A stretch of 64,000 bases of DNA from assembly GCA_035236585.1 (NCBI GenBank), contig CP141137.1, forward strand, positions 8,014,327 to 8,078,326, written 5' to 3'. This document shows positions 43,801 through 55,832 of the stretch, one piece after another (the stretch's first letter is position 1; each line of letters opens with the position of its first letter). The notes below the pieces were generated by a model. It was not told the DNA's origin. It saw only the letters and a list, made by a program, of their open reading frames with translations, and made no database searches. The stretch is from Warburgia ugandensis (Eukaryota > Streptophyta > Magnoliopsida > Canellales > Canellaceae). The position numbers were made by a program, and so were the translations under genes.

Positions 43801-45158
43801 TGTGATGAGTGCTGCATGACCCTTCTAAATTAAAGATGCACATGCAGCATTAGTATAATGGTAGAGTTGTCATTGTGTGACCTTGAGGTTATGGGTTCAA
43901 GGCGTGGATACAGCCTCTTGCAAAAATGCAATGCTGCATACTAAAGACCTTTATGGTTCACCCCTTCCCCCAACCCTGCATACTCGGGAGCTTCATGCAC
44001 CGGGCTGCCCTTGTTTTACATGCAGCAGTATGCAGCGGTCATGCTGAAAACCTAGTTCCTCTAGACATATATTTGTCTAATTGGGGATGATCTATCTTGT
44101 CCTTGAGGTTTCTTTAACCTTTTACTCCTGGAATTTCAGAAAAGGTTTAAGCAATCGTGTTCCGCCCATTGATATGATGGTCTGAGATGCAGCTTAGAAT
44201 GTTTCCATTTTGAATTGGTACTCTTAAATATGGATAAATACTAACAGCTATTATTTTTCATGGCAGTGGCATTTGCAAGGTTGCTCTTCCCTACTGAGGC
44301 TAAGCTGGCCATGAAAATTGCACATGCAGAAGCAACATCTGAATTTGCTGGTTTTGCTGCAGCAAAGAGTGCATGTGAGAGTTTGAGGGAGGTTGATCTA
44401 AATGAGACACCTACAGTGCAACACAAAAGGCTAAGATCCAGGATGGATGCCCTGATTAAAACAGGTGAGATCTGTTGTTTATATTCCTTTTGCAATGCTT
44501 TTATTTTCTGATGTAAAATCCAAATATTAATTTGAGACTAAGACAAAAACCCAGTGATGTTGCATTCCATAGTACAATCATACAGAGATTCTATTTCTGT
44601 AAATAAAAACTAACTTAAGAGGAAAAGAGCGCAAGGGAAAATCCTGTACATTAACTATACACTCAAGAGCCTCTTTTATAAACCATCTTTTCTTTTTGGT
44701 AGAACCTTTATAAACCATCTTTACCCAACTAAGAGTGATTGATGTTTGACTACCCAATCAATGAGCCACTTGTTTGATGGGGTTAGCCCCAAATTGACAC
44801 CAATTGAATGTTTCAATAACCTGATTTTCAACAGTTGGGAAATGATGCAGGCAATAATTGACAAACATGTTCATTAATAGTTGTCTTTATGATTGCAGTG
44901 GAGTTAGGTAAGCGCTATTTTCCCCAGTGCTCCCTGGTGCTAGATAAGTTCCTGGAAGATGATCTGCCTGACTTGTTCTACCTCCAGAAGGGCACTGAGG
45001 ATGAGCAAAAGATCAAGCGCTTGCGTTTTTGTGAGCTGAAAGAGGAAGTTCAGAAGGCCTTCAGCAAGGACAAGGCCAACCGATCGGGACTGTCATCATC
45101 TTCATCGTCTTCGTCTTCGATGCAGGCGGGTGGAAAATATAAGGTCACAAGGAAGTAA
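37858..45158 (+). CDS. NPR3/NPR4-like salicylic acid receptor, four exons
   Basis: Exons are 37858-38406, 42281-43031, 44267-44464 and 44899-45158. All have GT-AG introns with matching phases (0, 1, 1), giving 585 residues, normal for the family. The start is fixed by an in-frame TGA two codons upstream. A BTB/POZ domain spans about 60-180 (FDCSDAEIIV, HRCILSARSRVFHELF) with the C2HC finger C146-C151-H153-C156. Ankyrin repeats span about 266-370 (ALDSDDVELVKLLL, YTVLHVAAMR). The NPR1-like C-terminal domain follows (LENR, R433; LLFPTEAKLAM) with VDLNETP at 476-482, the EAR-like repression motif known from NPR3/NPR4. A Ser-rich tail ends the protein. Family members are nuclear; they bind salicylate and TGA factors and repress defence genes. 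The NPR3/4 clade over NPR1 is inferred from VDLNETP and KRLRSRM-type wording. Confidence 0.92.
38407..42280 (+). other. NPR intron 1 (3.9 kb)
   Basis: The donor is CAG|GTTAGT and the acceptor ATGTCATGCAG. It holds an Au SINE at 41706-41879 in the same direction as the gene. The rest shows no coding or repeat family I recognise. Confidence 0.8.
41706..41879 (+). mobile_element. Au SINE in NPR intron 1, 19-bp target duplication
   Basis: It is a near full-length Au SINE (GATCTTGGCGCAACAG, GTCACGGGTTCAAGG, TTGCAAAAATGCAAGG, GGGGCTGCCCC). TTTAGATGCTATCGTTTGT is repeated exactly at 41687-41705 and 41880-41898. A perfect duplication of this length points to a young insertion. Confidence 0.92.
43850..44017 (+). 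mobile_element. Au SINE in NPR intron 2
   Basis: It runs TTAGTATAATGGTAGAG (box A) to GGTTATGGGTTCAAGG (box B) to TTGCAAAAATGCAATG to CGGGCTGCCC. ACATGCAGCA flanks it at 43840-43849 and 44018-44027. The first bases of the canonical 5' end are missing. A C-run microsatellite (43631-43646) lies upstream in the same intron. Confidence 0.88.
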
Positions 45159-46289
45159 AGGTATAGTGGCAATAAACAGATCTATAATGTAATTAAGAAA
45201 CACTGGTTTGTAGAAAATTTTGCAGATTACTTCTCTCCCTCCAATCTTCCACAAAGGGCCTTGAAGTGATGCCTTTTCAGGATGTAGAACATAGGATTGA
45301 TTTTGTAACTCAAGTAGGATTTCTTTTCGTGATCTAATAGCATGGATATTGATGATAAGTGTGTCTTTGCACTTCTTTTTACAGAAAAGCTTATAATTTT
45401 TGGAGCAGTGATGAGCTTATATTTGTATTTAATGGACACTTCGAGGTATATCCTTTCCGAAACAGCTCGATTATGATTACAGGTGATGAGAGTAGGGATT
45501 GCCAAGCATGCTTCAATCTGGTGGGTTCCATTTTCGAGATCAGAATCTTGTGGAGAGTAAGTGGCAGGATCCACCAAAGGTATGATCGGCACAAGACCAT
45601 AGTTGTGGAAATGAACAGATATTTGAATCATACCAGGGAAAAAAAAAGAAAAAAACAAGAAGGAAAAGAAGTGGCATGAAGTTCTTGTTGAGAAGGAAAA
45701 AGAAAAGGTAAACTTGCAGCTGAGATTCCAAGTTTCGTCAACACTTTCAGTTGATAGCTCTTGTGGGAAATGGAACAGCTTCTGGTGGCTAATCATAAAA
45801 ACAGAAAAAATGAATGGAGGTATTCCATTTTGAAGGGAATACGAATATTATCTTCCTTTCTGGAACAAGGAGCACTTCTTCTCTAGCTTTAGCTTTATTC
45901 TGTACTACGATGTTGATTCCACTAAAAGTGGTGTCACTGTCACTGCATTCATTTGAAATGTTTTTGACGAGTAATTGGCAAGCACCATTCTAGATTCGGA
46001 CCACTTGGTAATTGGTTTCAATGGGACAAGTTCAACAGCAAGTTGCAAAATCCTGCACAAAAAGCCAACAACTACTAGAGAAGAGAATGAAGTTGAGGCC
46101 AAAACGTGGCACCGAAATCCATAGGCCTAGCGGATCCCTCCCATCAGTTCCTGGACTAGGTTCTCTACCTTACTCTATGCAATCCAAATTTCTCATGCAA
46201 ATCATATATATATATATATATATATTTCAGAAAACAATAAGTCAGTTACATTTCCTCATTACATTAGAGCAAAAGGAGATCCGGCTTCA
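45159..46289. other. NPR 3' flank, nothing else recognised
   Basis: This includes the likely 3' untranslated region and AT-rich spacer. A long minus-strand open frame at 45227-45796 has low-complexity, non-protein-like content and is not called. A TA microsatellite lies at 46204-46226. Confidence 0.45.
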
Positions 46290-46624
46290 TTTTCTTGAGC
46301 GACACCTTCCTCAGCTTTCCCACCACCTGTCTTCACTTCTCCAATTGAGTCACATTCCATCTTGGACTTGTGGGGCTTATCATGGAGCTAATAACCACCT
46401 TCAAATCCTCACATATCTCGAATTCATCAAATCCCAATCTAGATGCTAGAACCAGCCCAAGATAAAGGGCTGTCCACTCAACCTCATTATTTGTTCCAAA
46501 AACAAGATAAGCACTAAATCCTACTAAGATTTCTCCATTCTGGTTCCTAAAAACCTCATCAGCTCCAGCATGCCCTAGATTCCCAGGGCAGAGCCATCAA
46601 AATACAGTTGAATACAATCCTGAG
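46290..46624 (-). mobile_element. LINE-type RNase H fragment
   Basis: On the minus strand: CIQLYFDGSALG, then in another frame GHAGADEVFRNQNGEILVGF, NNEVEWTALYLGLVLASRLG, and ICEDLKVVIS. This is the plant RNase H-like domain, with the first Asp (FDGS), the Glu (EVEW-ALYLGL) and the next Asp (ICED) in place. It has a stop and a frame change. Such domains end plant L1 LINEs and also occur in stand-alone genes, so origin is inferred. Confidence 0.65.
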
Positions 46625-46638
46625 CTGGTGGGAACTCA

Positions 46639-46816
46639 AATAAAAAGGGCAGCCCTAGTGCACGAAGCTCCCACGTATGTGGGGTCCAAGAAAGGGGCAG
46701 ACTACAAGGATCAATAGTACACAGCCTTACCTTGCATGTTGCAACAAGCTGTTTCTACACCTTGAACCCGTGACCTCAAGGTCACACAACTACAATTCTA
46801 CCGTTGTGCCAAGACT
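46639..46816 (-). mobile_element. Au SINE inserted in the RNase H fragment
   Basis: The reverse Au SINE is complete: AAAGGGCAGCCCTAGTGCAC to TGACCTCAAGGTCACAC to CTACCGTTGTGCCAAGACT. CTGGTGGGAACTCA (46625-46638) and CTGGTGGGAACCCA (46817-46830) flank it with one change. Confidence 0.9.
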
Positions 46817-46830
46817 CTGGTGGGAACCCA

Positions 46831-47847
46831 GATACTAACATGTAATTAGACTTCAATTGGAACAAGTTAATATGTTACCTACTCTTGAGAAGAGGGAGTT
46901 GATCCAAGGTGTACAAAGGAATGTTCTTTAGTGTATTGTCATATTGTATTGTTATATTCTATTACCTAGCTTTCTACGTTACTAAAGTCAGTCTCCAATC
47001 AGGCTATAGTCTAATAACTTGAAAACTCGACTTGACTTGAAAGTATCGCATTGAACCAACTCAGTTGTGACTCGAAAGAACTCGAGGAAGATTTTGAATG
47101 AAAATTTTCAGCTTTTGTAAATTAATTTGAATTTGTCATACTGTTCTACAACATGTTCCCTAAGCATTTCTTTTCCGTTTAGATGGTTAGATGTTCAGAT
47201 CTTATATCTAACAGGAATGTTTGCTCTTGTGTGAGTTGACGCAATTTGCTATTGAGTTGAGTGAACTCAGATGGGTTTCTTATTTGACTAGAAGGCTTTT
47301 CAACTATGAGTCAGACTTACCACCTGCAGTAACCTTGTCCGTCTCATGCCAAATAGTGTTAAGAATTATGCCATTAGCCACAGTTAATAAATCGAAAGTC
47401 TGAATTTCTTTCTCCCATTAGATAGCCAATGGGAAATGGCTTCATAGGGAGAAAAAGAAGTAGCAGACATATTGATGGCCGCTTCCGAAGCCCGTAAAGG
47501 TCTGATGCATGAGCACTCATCAAATAAGTGGAATTAAATCACCATATGCGAGATCAGGAACTCTATCCCGGGTTGCAAAGTGGAAGATTAAATCTTCTTC
47601 TAGCTAGTGAAGACCAAGTTCTAGCATGCATAATAAACTATAAGTTGATTTAGTAGAGAAATAGCATGGCTAGAGAGAGAGAGACCAGGTCAGGCTATCA
47701 TCTTTGTTAGGAAAAATCAGAGTATTTCCTTCTTTATGTCTTCAACCAATCCTTCCAACTTAGAGAGGTTCCAGTTCATATCAATAATGATAGAAGAAAC
47801 TTTGTGAGCATTATTACATGACCCTCAAATGAGAAATAGGTATGAGT
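46831..47847. other. Intergenic, nothing recognised
   Basis: No coding-like frame and no recognised repeat. Confidence 0.4.
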
Positions 47848-48340
47848 GTAATGACTCGGGTCCCAAAAATACATATATTATCCACTTTGGAACTAAACTC
47901 TCAGGATCACCTGAAATCTGTCATCTTGTACCTTGACCTCCTCCCTTTGAGATCGCCCATTAAGACTGCCCTCTAGGCTCCCTCTTCCTCCCTCAAGGAA
48001 TATGTGCCACCACATGTGACTAGTCTTTGGGTCCACTGAGTGACCACATGCGGTCTAGGGCCACCATCACATGCTGGGAGGTGGGGGGGGTGGGGGGGGG
48101 GGGGGTGATGTACCAATTGTGATGACCCATTGTCCGCTTTTGGCCTAAGCCTCACAGTTTTGCTCTTTCCAGTAGGAATAACGCCTATGTACTGAGCTTG
48201 CCCATACTTCTTCTCTCTAGATAATGTGAAACTAAACTATTAGGATCACCTAAGGCCTAGCATCTTGTAGTTCGACATCCTCCCTTCAAGGACTGCTCTC
48301 TAGGCTTCCTTTGATACCAATTTCAAATTTTAAACATTTA
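47848..48340. mobile_element. LTR-like fossil fragments
   Basis: TGTAATGACTCGGGTCCC near 47850 and GTACCAATTGTGATGACCC near 48110 look like LTR starts, the second preceded by a worn reverse primer-binding motif. AACTCTCAGGATCACCTGAA and AACTATTAGGATCACCTAAG show the two parts are related. A G-run (48082-48106) separates them. There is no coding. Confidence 0.35.
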
Positions 48341-51300
48341 TGTCACTTATTAGAGTAGCTTTTTTACTATAAAAAGAAATAAATAACAGCTTTTGTTATG
48401 CATTCTGATACTTGACCTTTACTTGCTAATATGTCAACATTTATTATGTTATTTTCATTCATATAAATAATGTCACTAAATTTTTAAGGTTATCACAACA
48501 ATTATCCCTCAATCATGAGTAGTATAACCTACTTCGCATTTCCCTGGTAATCATATGGCATGCTGAATTATCTTTTGTTCTTTTATAATTTCCTTATTTT
48601 TTGTATTTTATTTTCCATTCACAATGTAAGATAATCTCTTATTCACTTATCTATCTCCATATTATCTATTTATCATTAAAATCTTCAATTTATGGTTAAC
48701 TTACTCCTTGCAGGTAGAAGTTCCACAAGAAGTTAAGTTCATAATTAAATTCATCCAATCATACCTCATCTCACTTCACATTTTTCAAGGAATTTTCAAA
48801 ATTGATAAATTAAGTTTAATAATGTCACTTATCATCTCTTTATGTCAATAATGAAAGTTTTTTACATGTAGATTTTTAATGATTAGTTTTCTATGACTTG
48901 TAATCCATTTTCTGTAGTAGCTTCTGCCTTTTAGGAACACCATTGCATACATATAATTTTCCATCATTTTCTTAAGGAATTGTTATAGACTACAAAATTT
49001 CCACTTTAGTAAATAAAATCTCACATTCCTTAGTAAAGCGTCTATCCGTCTTCTTAATAAAGGTAGCATGTACTCATTTTAAGCCTTACCTCCGTCTAAA
49101 ATACATCACTACTTCTCTATATCATCAAAAGAAATCTTTTTATATCCCCCATAGTGATCATTAACTATATAATTAACTAATCCATTCTTGAAATAATATA
49201 AATGTTTCCAAAATGTTCAGAAAGATTAAGTTGGCCTCTATGTGTCTCTCCAATCATAACTAAAACATGTTATAAATGTCTTTGTGTAATTTAGTTCATC
49301 TAACCATGCCAAAATTCTATATAGGATACTAAATTATATATATACTATCTACACATGAAGTAAGCTCATAAGATATGAAAGTAAGTGTAGAATTTCCATC
49401 AAATGATATCTTAACAGGTATATTATATGTATATGAAGTGAACCTTTTATCTTTGTATCTAGTGTTTGTGCTTGCCCTAAGGTGGTAGCAAGTGCACAAC
49501 CTTAGCTCGATGGATCCAATTCTTTTGGGGCTCTTCTTCTTTCTCTTTCTTTGGACAATGTATGATGGTGTGTTCTATCTATCTATCTACAAGTGTAGTA
49601 CTTGACGCTACTGCACTATCTGCCTGGATGATGTTCCCTGCAACATGGACATGTTTCATATACTAGTGCTCTATTCTTGTTACTAAATTGGCTTTTTGTA
49701 GATGATGGGGTCCTAAGAACTGCATTGGTCGTTTACCTTCATTGAAAAGCCCACTTTTGCCAATATTTCCTTATTCTTCTTTTATTCACTTATTTTATCT
49801 TAATTTAGTCAAAGTAAATAATACATGAGAATCTTTCAATGGATCTGTAGTAAAATCCTGTAAGGCTTAGGAAGCTTCATATTTCTATAATCATCTTTGG
49901 TATATTCCATTCTTCCATAGTTTCAACTTTGGGTAGGTCTATTGTAACACTATTCTTAGAAATAACTAACTAAAAAAGTTCACTTTTTCCAATAAAAAGG
50001 TACACTTGCTAAATTTTAGCATACAACCAATGCATCCATTTTGATAAATAGGACTTGTGCTCCTTATGGGGAAACACTTCTAATAAACTCTTTTGTTTAA
50101 GAGTCCCGCTAGTTGACTCCTCATCTCTTTCAATCTCCACTTAGTAAATCAGATCTCACATTTATTTGTAATGTGTATACCTGCCTTTGCGGTACATGCT
50201 CATTATAAAGTCTTTGTTTCATTCAAAAGATCTTGTCACTTCTTTGTAACCATCAAAAATGACTTTCATATGAATTTTTTTCTTCCTTGTTAGACGTATA
50301 ATCATAAATTCATTTATGAGCAGCATAAAAGTTCTTACTACTCAAAGACAATTAAGTTGATGCCTATTCCATTTCTCTTCAATGATGAAAGCACATACTA
50401 GAGGTATTTTTGTGCACATAATCATCACTTAAATGACAAAATTCCAAATTTCATTCTAAACTATACACACAATGTAAAGTTATATAATATAAGAAAGTGT
50501 GTAGAATTCATATAAAATTTTTGACATCTTTGTCATACGCAAGAGGTATCTCTTTATCTTTAATTTGAATCAATTCAATACCATGGAGTCTAGAAATCAA
50601 TATAATCCATTAACAAGACTTTATCCATTCTTACTTCTTATTATTGAATCAAATAGACACTACATGTCCAAATTCATCATTCCAAAATTGTCTCATGATT
50701 AGACACTTTCATTTATAACTGCATTAAAATCTTTCAATGTCATTGTTCTTCAAATCTTCCATAATATCGCAAAATCATCAATAGAAACTATCTATTGTAT
50801 GTTCAATTATTGCTGTACTCCCCTAAAATTTTCCTTTAGATTCTTCTATCATAATCATTTTGTGATTTTTCTCATTCTTCTCAAACTGTTGTTATATGTT
50901 AGCTGTTATACTCTCTACATATTTATTCACACCATCAAGTTGGAAGTATATCACTCTCAGGAGATCGTCTGTATCAATAGATCTATTATCATATAATAAA
51001 GTTCTTAAAGGTACTAACTTATATAATCTAATACTTTGATTCTTCTCTTCAAGACCTTACTCATATCATTATGTTATTGTCATTCGTATTCATATAGGGA
51101 TCATATGTATCCTCATTTTCTTGTCTTTAGGAACATTCCATTCCTTAAAAGACTTCTATTTCACATGTCCATTTCTTAAAGAAAATATTATGTTATTTGT
51201 TTTTCAAAAAGAAATTTTCATATCAGGGATCCCGACTTATTTAAAAATTATTTAAAAACTTAGGTATTCACAATGAGATCTTTCAAAGGTACAAATCCAG

Positions 51301-51599
51301 ATAGATTGCCAAGCCATAAGGAAGTTTTATGCCTCTATCAATGACCCATCTAAGGCCCGAGCTTAGTTTCTCCCTATGGTTCAATATCAAACCAAATAGG
51401 AGAGCATTTCTAGTTTTCTTCACTTGGAAGAGAGGTTTTTTTTATCTTAGATTGTTCTTGGCGTGATAGAGAATGATCAGCCTTTTGTTATCAAATGGAC
51501 AAGTAGGGGCTTGAAGGGGAGTCATCTTCTAATAGGAGGACTTGACTTTCCAAGGGTCACCCAAATTCCCATCCAAAATACATTGTTGCCGTTCCTGTT
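48341..51599. other. AT-rich region without recognised gene
   Basis: About 3.2 kb of strongly AT-rich sequence. No exon-like, tRNA-like or transposase-like signal could be supported. It may be an old degraded element. Confidence 0.4.
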
Positions 51600-52062
51600 G
51601 CGACAATACTAATCAAAATATGCGTACTAGCAATTTAGGAAGCAGATACTTTTTCCAAGGTGGCATTTTTAGAAGCCATTCTATCACTTAAAAGCTGAAA
51701 GTCATTCTTAGATGATCTGTGGTAGAGATTGGAAGGCCAAATAGAAAACTTTGGAGAAGTGCCAGTGAATGTTAAGCACTTTGCTAAGAGCCTTTCTACA
51801 TTGGTGATGCAAATTCTCAAAAAGGACCAATTCTAAGGCCGTATTCAGTTTAAAAAATATTAAAGATCTAATTAAGTTCAGAACATGAATTAAAACCAAC
51901 CCTTGAGAAGACAACAACATTATTTGTATAGAGTAGATGAGAAATAGGCAGCTGATTTATGCTAATCATAGCAAGGGAAAAATATTTCCTATCCACTGTT
52001 TCATCATGAGGGCTAACGGAGCCTTCATGCAAAGCACAAACAAGTAGGATGAGAAGGGGCAC
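51600..52062 (-). mobile_element. L1-type LINE reverse transcriptase fragment
   Basis: Minus-strand reading gives MPLLILLVCALHEG, then SINQLPISHLLYTNNVVVFSR, which matches the region around the YADD box of plant L1 reverse transcriptase with a mutated box. Farther on is NDFQLLSDRMASK, the thumb region. Stops and frame changes are frequent. Only the middle of the enzyme is present. Confidence 0.7.
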
Positions 52063-53267
52063 TTAGCCCACTTGTGGGTGGTAACCCTGAGATGGCCTAT
52101 TATGCTCAATCACAATCACATAAAACTTATATTAAAAGTAATTTCTTCTCTCTCTTTCTCTCTCTCTCTCTCTCTAAACGAGAGTATATGTAAGAGGGAC
52201 TTGATTTTTTTAGAATTTTTAGTGATCCAAAACGTCCATCACATTTGGCCCCTCCCATATTCCCTTACTACCAAAATTTAGTTAATCTCTAACATGTTTT
52301 CTTCTTTTTTTTGTTTTAGATATTAGATGGAGGCTTATAGATTCCTTAACTACAAAACTTGTATCTTAAAGATAACCTTTAATACCTGTCTATTTTGCAT
52401 CTATTAGAGAGGAGAATAAAAGCTTTGGGTAACCATGATTTAGGGTTATTGGAAGAAAGAAGTGTTTGAGGTTGTCGTTAAGATATTTGTAGTTAAGGAA
52501 TTTAGAAGGCCCTCTGTCTAAAAGAATTATATGATGCAATAGGTCTCATCATTAGTTGCATCATAGGTGTCCTTAAAAGTGGGTGGTAGGCCCACTTTTT
52601 TAGTTTTGTATTGATCTAAATATTCATCTAATTTGCCTTATCCTCGGCTTAGGTATGAAATTTTTTTATTTATTGCATATTTCTAAATTATTCATTTTGA
52701 ACATTTTGAAGCCAAAAAAAAAAGATGATGTACTTCTTTTGGGGCCTTTTTTTCTTTCATTATTTATTTATTTTGCTTTAAAAGTCTTAAAATGAAGACC
52801 TTAGAGACATGGAACAAATAAAAATTTTGATACCTAGCCTATGTAGGATGAGGCCAAACATATGAACGGTTCGGATTAAAATTTTTGATAAAAGGGTCCA
52901 CCACACACTTTTAAGGATGCCCACAATGCAATCATATTAGACCAACTGATATCATATAATCATCATATAATTTCTCCTCTCTCTCTCTAAATTATATGAT
53001 ATGCAAACCTCTCTCATTATTATTCATAGACTACTATGGGTTTGGGCCACCTAGTTAGGTTGTCCAAGGATCCAAACCAAATTCGGCCTATCCTTGATGG
53101 TTTTGGACTTTTCTATGTTAAACCATCCATTTTATAACTTATAAAATGTTGAAACACAACGTCTTCAAGTTATTCAAAAGTTTTGATCTCTTGTACCTAG
53201 GCCATCTTGGATAGACTGAATAAGATGAATGGTTTGGATCCTAGACAATCTAATGAAACTTGCATCT

Positions 53268-53346
<79 letters not shown>

Positions 53347-54239
53347 ATCTAGTTCTTTCCAAAGTAAATAGGAGAACAAAAAAAATTTCCTTAATCTAAT
53401 GCACTCCATAGTAAATAGAAGTATGAAAAAAGCAAGGTCCCCAGACCCCACATTATTTTTTCTTTCAAATTTGTGATCTAAACTATCTAGAGATTCAAAG
53501 TATCAAAAATACGCATTAATAACTTGTGTTTGGGCTTTTAATTTTTTTATAAGGCTAAAAAGGGTATAAAAGCTAGCTGTCAATAGATATAAAGTAGTTT
53601 AATACTTATTAATTTCAAGGAGGTCAAACAAGATGAACAACTTAGATCACAAGAAAATCCACAACATTCACATAATTGTCCATGATATATTGGTCTCTGA
53701 CTAAAAATCTTATACATTATTATCATCTTTATTTTTGAATGTTGAAAACATACACCCATGAGCAACTTCAAATCCTAATCAACAAGGAAAAATGCTTCTT
53801 CTTGTGCTAGTGTGCTAGTAGGCACTAAGACATACATTATTATCATTTTTTTGTCAATTTTATTGAATGTTGAGCACACACATACACCAATGAGTATTTT
53901 TGAACCCTATTCAACAAGAAAAGAAGCTCCTTATTGTGTGACTGCCCTAATAGACCTTTGTTAGAAAATGTTCAATTTCATTATGTGCCATCCATCTTAC
54001 AACTTAGGAAATAGTGCCTAAGATAAGCTCATGACATAAAAAATTTGGGTAATAAGTCATGCCATTGCTAACATTGTGAATAGAGATCTACTAAAGGTTT
54101 AGCCCAATAATATATTTTAAAAGGTATAGTTTTGCATTGATAGGACTATCATATAATTCTCTTGTTTCTATAAAAGAGGTTGTCAAATCTGAAAATATTA
54201 ATTTATGTAGTCAATGTATCCTTTAAAAAAATTATATTA
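52063..54239. other. AT-rich intergenic with CT microsatellite
   Basis: No gene. It contains a 71-bp CT run at 53272-53342, a shorter CT run near 52148-52174, and an unclassified repeat-like stretch (52820-53260) with paired GATCCAAACCA/GGTTTGGATCC-type words. Confidence 0.45.
53272..53342. repeat. CT dinucleotide microsatellite
   Basis: Uninterrupted CTCTCT for about 71 bases. Such runs are likely length-variable between individuals. Confidence 0.95.
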
Positions 54240-54244
54240 TTTAT

Positions 54245-54960
54245 TTTTTTAGCTTTTATTGATAGATAAATATAAGGAGAATAAGAAAGACCTTTATATG
54301 GTCCTTATTGACTTAGATAAAGCTTATGATAGTGTCCTTACAAAGTTAATATAATATGTGTTGGGTGAAAAGGGTTTTTACAGGATATATAGACATAATT
54401 AAATTTTGTAAGAGGGAGCGCTAACAAATGTTAAGACCCCTAGTGAAGTGACTGATAATTTTTCTATTATTATAGAATTGTATTAAGGATTTACATTGAG
54501 CTCATAACTTTTTACGTCGATAATGAATGAGTTAACAAAACATCGACACAACGAGAATCTATAGTGTAGGTCATTTGCAAATAATATAGTTTTAATTGAT
54601 AAGACAATGGAGGACATAAACACAAAGTTAGAGTTATGGGGAGAAGCATTCGAATCTAAATGATTTAAAATCAGCTGAACTTTGATAGAATATATAGATG
54701 CAATTTTAGCAAGGAGAGGAGTAGGAGTGGAGCACCAATAAAGATTGATAGTGGAGATGAAAAATGGCATTGATTAGGAGTAAGATAATGCAAGTCAAAG
54801 GTTCTAAAAAGGCAATGGAAAAGCCTAAAATATCATGGATAGAAGTAGTAAAAAAAGATTGATAAACTTTGAAACTAAATGAAGCCATGGTACTCATTTG
54901 TTTGCATAAAATTGATGGTTAGATTTAGAAAAATCTAATTTTTAGTCTGAATTTTCCTTT
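54245..54960 (+). mobile_element. RTE-like LINE reverse transcriptase fragment
   Basis: KENKKDLYMVLIDLDKAYDS, then MNELTKHR, SFANNIVLIDKTMEDINTKL, ELWGEAFESK follow the reverse transcriptase palm of the same LINE family as 10219-10972. They overlap that copy at ELW-E--ESK. The FADD box is changed to FANN. Several stops and shifts are present. No 3' TGATGA tail was found. Confidence 0.75.
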
Positions 54961-55168
54961 TTTACATGCACAATTAATTATTATGGAAAATCCTCCCACG
55001 TTTGGGGCATCAAAAAATAGGAAACCTGTGAGAAATCATTGCTCTCAGATGATCTGGAGACTTATTTTTGTTAATTGCAAAAGTAATAAAATTGCATGGT
55101 CTAAATTTTCAGTTCAAAGAAAAATATGCTGACAGAAATCAACGGGCATAAACAGTTTTTCCTCTAGC

Positions 55169-55430
55169 CTATCTACGATATGATATTCCCACGTGACTAA
55201 CGGACGAGAAATCTGTAAGGGCAGGGAACATCGAGTTGCCTGCCACTTGTTCGACAGCCACTTGTTCGACAAAATGCCCGTTAGAGATCAGCTTACAGAG
55301 TATAGAAAGCCCAAACAAAGAGTCTTCAGTCCCGCTGCTCAATCCAGTTAGCACAGAGTCTACGGGCTCCGGCAAATCATGAAAAGTTGAGACTACTGGC
55401 TTCTTAAACTTCGAAGTTCAGCTCAGAATC
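55169..55430 (-). other. Unidentified coding-like segment
   Basis: A minus-strand frame reads KKPVVSTFHDLPEPVDSVLT, then GLSSGTEDSLFGLSILCKLI. The composition is protein-like, but I do not recognise the family. A 17-bp tandem (GCCACTTGTTCGACA twice) lies inside. It could be an exon remnant or chance. Confidence 0.25.
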
Positions 55431-55832
55431 TTCACCTCTAAATGATACATGACCATGCTCTGTATTAGTTTCCCTTAATGATAAGAGCAGACATAGTAGA
55501 TGAACTCCATCTGATCGTTGTTGGTCCTTAGATTACTGGCCCATTCGCTGGAAGTACGTAGAATCCTGACTTCGTCTCTCTAGTTGGTGGCAATTACTGG
55601 ACATGCTCTCTTTTACACCTTTGCTTTTGTCGTTTGTGGATGTGCTAGCTTTATAATGGTTTGATGCAGGATAGAAATGGGTCAAAGAGGCTGCAACCGT
55701 GCTTGAGAGAAGGTTATCACGGAGAGGGAGAGGAGTTACGATTCTCTATGGTGTTTCTTGCTTTCTTTCTTTCCGGCTAGATATAGACTTTTATCTTGTT
55801 TCTCGTTCCAATAAACCAACAAGCTGTAGCAG

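Noticed and set aside
45227-45796. A 189-residue open frame on the minus strand downstream of NPR
   Set aside because: It is rich in Phe/Ser runs, has no domain wording or splice support, and overlaps the likely NPR 3' flank. It looks like a chance frame.
48341-51599. Organelle DNA insertion
   Set aside because: The region is very AT-rich, but I recognise no plastid or mitochondrial gene in it.
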